This document shows, one piece after another, positions 59,134-64,000 of a stretch of DNA of 64,000 nt; position 1 is the stretch's first letter, and each line of letters starts with the position of its first letter. The position numbers were made by a program, and so were the translations under genes. The notes under the pieces are model-generated. The model searched no databases and was not told where the DNA came from. It was given only the letters and a program-made list of their open reading frames with translations. Origin of the DNA: Dimorphilus gyrociliatus (lineage: Eukaryota > Annelida > Polychaeta > Dinophilidae); NCBI GenBank assembly GCA_904063045.1, contig CAJFCJ010000035.1, positions 62,001 through 126,000 on the forward strand, given 5' to 3'.

Positions 59134-59193
59134 AGGCTTGTGGGCGTTTTCAATAGTGGGCGTTTTCAACAGTGGGCGTTTTCAACAACCCCC
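59134..59193. repeat. 15-mer array (GTGGGCGTTTTCAAC type), copy 2
   Basis: Three units ending CAACAACCCCC exactly at the 9-bp duplication AGAAAAAAC. This fixes it as the terminus of the inserted element. Confidence 0.7.
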
Positions 59194-59198
59194 AGAAA

Positions 59199-59512
59199 AA
59201 ACTGCTTTTATTACACCATTTGGACTATTTGAATTCAATTGAATGCCTTTTGATTTGGCAAATTGACCTTCACACTTTAGTTATATTATGGCAAATTTTG
59301 TAATTAATGGATTGGAAAATTTTTGCATTAATTATATGGATGACATTATTGTGTTTACTAAAACATTAGAAGAACACTACACAACTTTACAAAAACTAAT
59401 GGAAAGAATTAAAGAAAAAGATTTCAGAATCAAACCAAGCAAGTGTTCTTTCCTACAGGAATCAGTACAATTTCTTGGTCATAAGATCACACAAAATGGT
59501 ATTGAATTCTCA
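59199..59512 (+). pseudogene. Gypsy RT fragment, right part (YMDD box)
   Basis: Resumes KTAFITPFGLFEFN, then two TGA stops within the next dozen codons. Then NFCINYMDDIIVFTKTLEEH (the catalytic YMDD box), FRIKPSKCSFLQ and VQFLGHKITQNG. It ends at about 59512, where opposite-strand Gag/LTR sequence begins. With the left part it covers most of the RT palm, now dead. Confidence 0.8.
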
Positions 59513-60300
59513 ATATTAATTCATTAATTTTTGAAAGATACTCATCTACTTCCTTGGCTCTGGTTTTGTCATTCTCATAAACCAAAATAAGATTCATTGA
59601 AGTAGCATTGTGGGCTGTCGACTGCGCCATATTTGTACTTTGTTGTATTGTAATGGTAGACATTTCTCGTTCGTTATAACTGTAAACGTCCTTTCCAATC
59701 ATTTACCAATTTGCAAAAATGCTGGTCGAAACAGAACCTTTAACGTTCATCCACAAATAGTCTTAACAAATGTCATTTCGGTAGAAATGAATCAACAAAA
59801 CACCAGTATTTCGTGCAAAGAATATGTATTGAGTAAAAAGTGAGCTTCTAGTTCTAAACAAGCTAGTTTAAACAACTACTTAAGTAGAAAACTACTTAAT
59901 CATAGTTTGGCCCAATCTAAGATTTAGACAAGCTCATCAATCACAACTTGGCCAAACCTTAAGTATGACCAGGCAAAGTAGTTACAACATAACTTGTTAC
60001 ACTTAAAATTTTAAATAAAATGTTTAATTTAAATAATTTTTTCTAAATAAAATACCAAAGCAAGGAATAGTATGAAATTTCAGTGCCAATTAGATAGTTT
60101 ATAATAGTGTGTTGCCAAATTAACCAGCTGTCTTCCAATGTTGAAGAGTAAAATGCTTTTTTCAGTGAAGGTTCCTTCCAGATGATTTTTCAGATGATTA
60201 CATAGAGATATGATGAATGGAATAAAGCAGTGAGGATTTATATACTTTGAGGTTTTGCCTCTGATATCTAATCGTCACTTTACAGTTGGTGAATTGTCTA
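59513..60300 (-). repeat. LTR with primer-binding site and Gag stub of a second Gypsy copy
   Basis: On the minus strand: a TATATAAA box at 60244-60237, blocks shared with the 56.3 kb, 26.2 kb and 4.6 kb LTRs, the ACAATACAACAAAGTACA end at about 59633, a primer-binding site TGGCGCAGTCGACAG (59629-59615), then a Gag start (MNLILVYENDKTRAKEVDEY). Gag is cut at about 59513 by the RT fragment. This is a 5' LTR plus about 120 internal bases of an element otherwise lost. Confidence 0.65.
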
Positions 60301-60491
60301 ATTTATATTTTCAATTTATGTGACCTTTTTTAGAAAATACATACAGATCTCGATATCTTCAGCATCCGTTCCATTTTTCTGAATAAATAGTTTTCTTTTC
60401 CCCAAAGACAGATCATATATTTTAATTAATTCAATTTTTTTATTGTAGAATGCAGCAACAATCATCTGGCAATGTTATTTAACAATTTTAT

Positions 60492-62249
60492 TCATCTTAA
60501 TTTAATATCAAATCCAATTGGGAAATGATCACTCATTTTCACATCATAATAGACAATTCCACTATTTGGGATAACAAACTGGTTCATTTTGCCTTTGATA
60601 AGTAATCTTCAAAGAAGTAAAACACAGGGCAATAAGAAAGTATAGTAAAATTTAAAAAAATAAACCTGTCATATACTTTAGGGTTATTTTCTCTTGGTAT
60701 TTTCATTGTGTTTTTAAATGGAGTAACAAGCTTAATGTCATCTTTCATTTTTTCATCCAAAGTTGTCCTTTTTTCCCTGTTTGGTATAAAAGATTCATCC
60801 CAATTTAAATCACCACCAATAATGAAATTTTCACTTTTCTGAAAAATATATTATTATATAGTTAATGTTGAATAATTTTCAAAGTGATTTGGGGAGGGAT
60901 AGTTGGAATAAATTTTGAATTATTTAGCTCTTGAATCATTTGTTAACATAGTTCTACCTATATCAATTCTCTCACATCAATGAAGCAATTGATTGGGATG
61001 AAAAGATTGCTAACCTCTTTTTTCATTGTAGGTAGTTGTAAAAGTTTGTATATTTCGTTGTATGTTGACTGATACAGTTGGTATTCTTCGCTAATAGAAC
61101 CCTTTATTGTCTTGCTAGGATGAGCGTGCAAAGGAATAAAGAGGAAATCTTCAATCTCACAATATTTAATGCCAAAAAGAACTAAATATGGTGGACGAGA
61201 AAAGGTATTCAAAGTATAAGTGTCTCCTCTTGAATTTGTTAGCAACGTCGTATCCAAATATTGGTCTCCCTCCCGAAATATTAGATATTTTGTATTGTAA
61301 ACAAAGATATACCTTTCATCATTGTAAGAAAGTTTACTAGCTATTGCGTAATATGCGCAGTTTCCATTTGTTTTCCTTTTTTGATTCAAATTGTTAAAAA
61401 TTGTCAAATACTTTTCTATTTCTTTTACTGATTCTTGTAAAAGGATTAAATCAAATCTTTCAATGACCTTTTAGAATTAATCGTGAAATTGTGAAATGCT
61501 TATAAAAAAATTTTTTCAACCTACCCCCATTAAAGTATCATCAACTTTTTTCTGTGTGTTAAATGCGCCAATTTTCATTGTACGATTTCTATCAACAGTT
61601 GAATTCATTTCAGGTTTTTTTTTCCATTCGATTATTAGAAAATCTTTTCTAACTTCTTCTTTCTTGTCTTTTAAAATAGCTACAATATTGAAAAATATTA
61701 ACTTAGGATTATTTAAGATTAGCCTATTCAAATTATTGATTTTACTGTAAACATTAGTGTTGATTGTTTGCTTGTCAGGTTTAGATTCTGGTTCTTTTTC
61801 AAAATATATTTCCCGTTCATCTGATGATAGTTGTAATGTTTTTACAGTAAATTTCACTTCTCTATCACCTTCCTCCCAAAGTGTGTATAGTTTTATTACC
61901 TGTTCAGTCTCATAGATATACCAATTGAAATATTAATTATTTGATTGAAAACAAAAGATAAAATGCGTGTTCCACACATTCAAATATATACTTTTTCGCT
62001 ATCAGGATAATAGAATATTCCATTTGGAAGATCTTCATCTGCTGGATAGTAAAATTGGCTTTCATTATAATCCCTGTCTCTATGTCTAAATTCACATTTT
62101 TCTAGAAAGTAAAATGTCTCATTGTATTTAAATGAAAAATGAAATGTATTACCATTTTTAATGTGACGTAGTTTTTCTATTGGTATTTTGATAATACAGT
62201 CATAATTTATGCTTAATTTACTAACACCTTCAGTTATGCCTTCTGCCAT
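60492..62249 (-). CDS. DNase-I-like nuclease with novel N-terminal extension
   Basis: Exons: 62249-61992, 61899-61525, 61467-60976, 60838-60666, 60606-60492. All GT..AG, all phases close, 470 residues. From about residue 190 it follows DNase I (endonuclease/exonuclease/phosphatase fold): MKIGAFNTQKK (first strand), DLILLQES (catalytic Glu), FIPLHAHPSK (catalytic His), FIIGGDLNWDES (Asp/Asn), and VKMSDHFPIGFDI (final Asp-His pair). So the active-site set is complete. The first ~190 residues are unfamiliar but shared with the relic at 26.8-27.3 kb. There is no signal peptide with this start. An acceptor-like GGTGCAG before 62320 hints at an upstream exon, so the true N-terminus may be longer. 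Confidence 0.8.
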
Positions 62250-62321
62250 CGTTCCTATAGAAATAAATTGAAATTCTAATTGCAGACAATGCTGTAAAAC
62301 TGTTAGAGCTCTTTCAAACAC

Positions 62322-62754
62322 TGCACCTATAGCGTTTTTTGAAATATTTATAAGGATTATTATTTATCGATTGTCTATTTTAGATTTAGATTACAAAATC
62401 ATTGATCATGCTTTCTTTTCTTTTGAGATTAACACATTTACTCATTGATGTTGAATAAATCCAACAAAGGAACTGTCTCTAGTTTTGTTAAGTGTTTATT
62501 TGAGAAACTACTAGCAACCTTTGTAATGAAAACTGTTTAAAATCTTAATGAACTATTAAAATGAAAGTAGGAAATCCATTTAGATTATATATAGATATTT
62601 ATAATATAATAACCACAGAGATTAGGGTTACAGGTAAATCCATACCCATTAGGGGTGAATGTCTTACGATGACCAAGGAAAACGGTTGTTGTTGATATTT
62701 ATAGAAATAAAAAAATATGATAATATATTTATTGAAGAGCTATTATACTATATG
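62322..62754. other. Spacer upstream of the DNase-like gene
   Basis: The reading open from about 62330 (FERALTVLQHCLQLEFQFISIG) joins the DNase-like exon in frame and may be its upstream part. Beyond that nothing is supported. Confidence 0.35.
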
Positions 62755-62964
62755 CTAACTCAAGAAAACAATGGATTCATCAGCTAATATCCTTCCAAGC
62801 CTATAATCATCCCAAATTTCAAATATTTTCTGTACTTTATTATTCAGTCTATTGTACCATCCTTCCACACTATTATTAGTCCCTATTAATAATCCAAAGA
62901 CTGACCAATTCAATGGTTTCCAAGTAGAATTCAAAATCCAAGTATTTTCGAAATATTCCAGCAA
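62755..62964 (-). pseudogene. MULE transposase fragment
   Basis: Reads YFENTWILNSTWKPLNWSVF then TNNSVEGWYNRLNNKVQKIF and EIWDDYRLGRILADES. It matches the C-terminal fragment at 16.3 kb but lacks the segment between NNKV and IFEIW, so it carries its own internal deletion. Inactive. Confidence 0.7.
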
Positions 62965-63568
62965 GTCTGAAAATGTTCTCAGGATTAGCGTTAAGATTGC
63001 ATAGGGGTCCCCAAAGAAATTTTGGGTTAATCACTTATGGACTTATACAGTTTTGGCTATTGATTATAAATCTGCAAAAATCGACCTCAAAATGTTTTAA
63101 CTTTGGCTGTTGTTTTTTAAAAACGTTTAAAAAAACTACTATCATTCTATAGAGATAAAAAAACAAACTTCCAATGCGTTTTTAAAGTTGATATTTATTA
63201 GGAACATGTAACTTGGGCCTATTCAACTTTTTGTCTAAAGATATACCTAATAGTGCTTTTAGTTTACCTATTGTTTTTTTTATAACTTTTAAAAAAAAAT
63301 TATACATGCAAGGTCATAATTTGGGTCAAGAATTTTTATTGATGCATGATGTTTGTTTTTGTGAGATGCAAGCTCATACAAAATTTGAGTACAATTGGAG
63401 TAGTATTAACAAAGTTACAGTTCGCAAAAGTTCGATAAAATGTCTGGAGTCTTTTTTTTAATGTTATGTATTGTTTGCAAGTGTGAATTTTAACTTGGGA
63501 AAAGTTCTTATTACGTTTTCAATAAAGGTATTGATTCATTTTGACTCTTGAATATTTTTGATAGTAGC
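62965..63568. other. A+T-rich stretch without a supported gene
   Basis: The open frame at 63213-63461 has no family or splice support. Confidence 0.4.
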
Positions 63569-63730
63569 CACCTGGTGGATGGTATTGATATTAGACACCT
63601 GGTGGATGGTATTGATATTAGACACCTGGTGGATGGTATTGATATTAGACACCTGGTGGATGGTATTGATATTAGACACCTGGTGGATGGTATTGATATT
63701 AGACACCTTGTGGATTGCTTTGATATTAAC
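63569..63730. repeat. 27-bp minisatellite, six units
   Basis: Five near-perfect tandem copies and one diverged copy of a 27-mer starting CACCTGGTGGATGGTATTG. Because 27 is a multiple of three, the plus strand can read HLVDGIDIR repeats and the minus strand TRCLISIPS repeats. Both frames lack a proper start and context, so no coding role is claimed. Confidence 0.9.
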
Positions 63731-64000
63731 CCTGGATAATATTTGAGAATTTTAGAGAATATTGAAGAATATTTGATAATAATGTTATAATTTGAAAGTT
63801 GATTGATGGACAATTTTTGTGCACTTAGAAATAATAACATGACAATATTTAGACTTTGACCAAGTGAACCCAGGCTTTTTGAAATGTATAAAAGGAATTA
63901 CATTACAAAGTCAATTTTAAGAAAATTTTTCTTTAAGATTTTTGAATTTAAAATATTTCAGTTGTCGAGTAAATTTGAAGAAAGAGAATTGAGTTTGGCC
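63731..64000. other. Right-edge sequence without a supported gene
   Basis: A TGTATAAAAGG TATA-like element near 63885 resembles those of the LTRs and could mark a promoter pointing out of the window. No more can be said. Confidence 0.3.

Larger units (their letters stand above)
56932..59202. mobile_element. 2.25-kb composite insertion splitting an RT fragment
   Basis: AGAAAAAAC occurs at 56932-56940 and 59194-59202. The RT reading stops at the first and resumes in the correct frame at the second. The 2253 bases between are a patchwork: unknown sequence (56941-57527), a 15-mer array, a TIR-domain relic, the 505-bp repeat, part of a MULE, and a second copy of the array at the right end. A 9-bp duplication is MULE-like. 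The left terminus lacks the matching inverted array, so it has been altered since. Confidence 0.6.

Noticed and set aside
63511-63840. Repeat protein encoded by the minisatellite
   Set aside because: Openness follows from a repeat length divisible by three. There is no ATG in context and both strands read equally well.
1-64000. CRISPR arrays, bacterial operons or riboswitches
   Set aside because: The window is clearly eukaryotic with spliced genes. The tandem arrays seen have no spacers of the CRISPR kind.

Overview
The window is very A+T-rich eukaryotic DNA. Its genes are split by short introns (about 40-100 bases, GT...AG, T-rich acceptors), and the proteins carry animal extracellular and immune modules: SEA, MAM, TNFR, ZU5, NACHT-LRR, guanylate-binding GTPase, rhodopsin-like GPCR, fucolectin-type lectin. 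This suggests an invertebrate animal with compact genes. I cannot name the phylum. TAA ends two independent CaaX proteins exactly where expected, so the standard genetic code applies. All gene models here are hand-spliced; several can be trusted because every exon phase closes.

Layout. 1-2941 (-): NACHT-LRR innate receptor running off the left edge. 3.4-6.4 kb: LTR pieces, nested insertions, an LRR relic. 6845-6918: tRNA-Ile(AAT). 7165-11328: a divergent pair of guanylate-binding-protein-like GTPases, both ending in CaaX boxes. 12.7-15.9 kb: a GPCR relic, then an intact receptor with a TNFR-type ectodomain and a cytoplasmic ZU5 domain. 16086-17129: a complete short MULE transposon with 9-bp target duplications. 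17.2-30.4 kb: a secreted protein, a small Cys-rich secreted peptide with a damaged second copy, several LRR, DNase-I-like and transposon relics, and an LTR.

30470-39018 (+): a 37-exon gene for a type II membrane protein of about 2093 residues with three SEA and about ten MAM-like domains. 39.7-47.7 kb: decayed Cys-rich, SRCR-like and RING-like genes, a Tc1 transposase relic, a GPCR C-terminal fragment and an NLR-type LRR relic. 48.3 kb: a repeat fused to a tRNA-Ile remnant. 49042-50555 (-): a secreted fucolectin/PAN-like gene with one frame break. 51.1-60.3 kb: nested transposons, including a Gypsy-type element with a broken envelope gene, RT fragments split by an insertion, MULE pieces, a TIR-domain relic and LTRs. 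60492-62249 (-): a DNase-I-like nuclease gene with all expected catalytic residues. 63.57-63.73 kb: a 27-bp minisatellite.

Overall this looks like a transposon-rich chromosomal region dense in immune-type receptors, effectors and their dead copies (NACHT-LRR, GBP-like, TNFR-ZU5, TIR, lectin, DNase). The genes are not an operon. What links them is shared immune or cell-surface character and a history of local duplication and decay.
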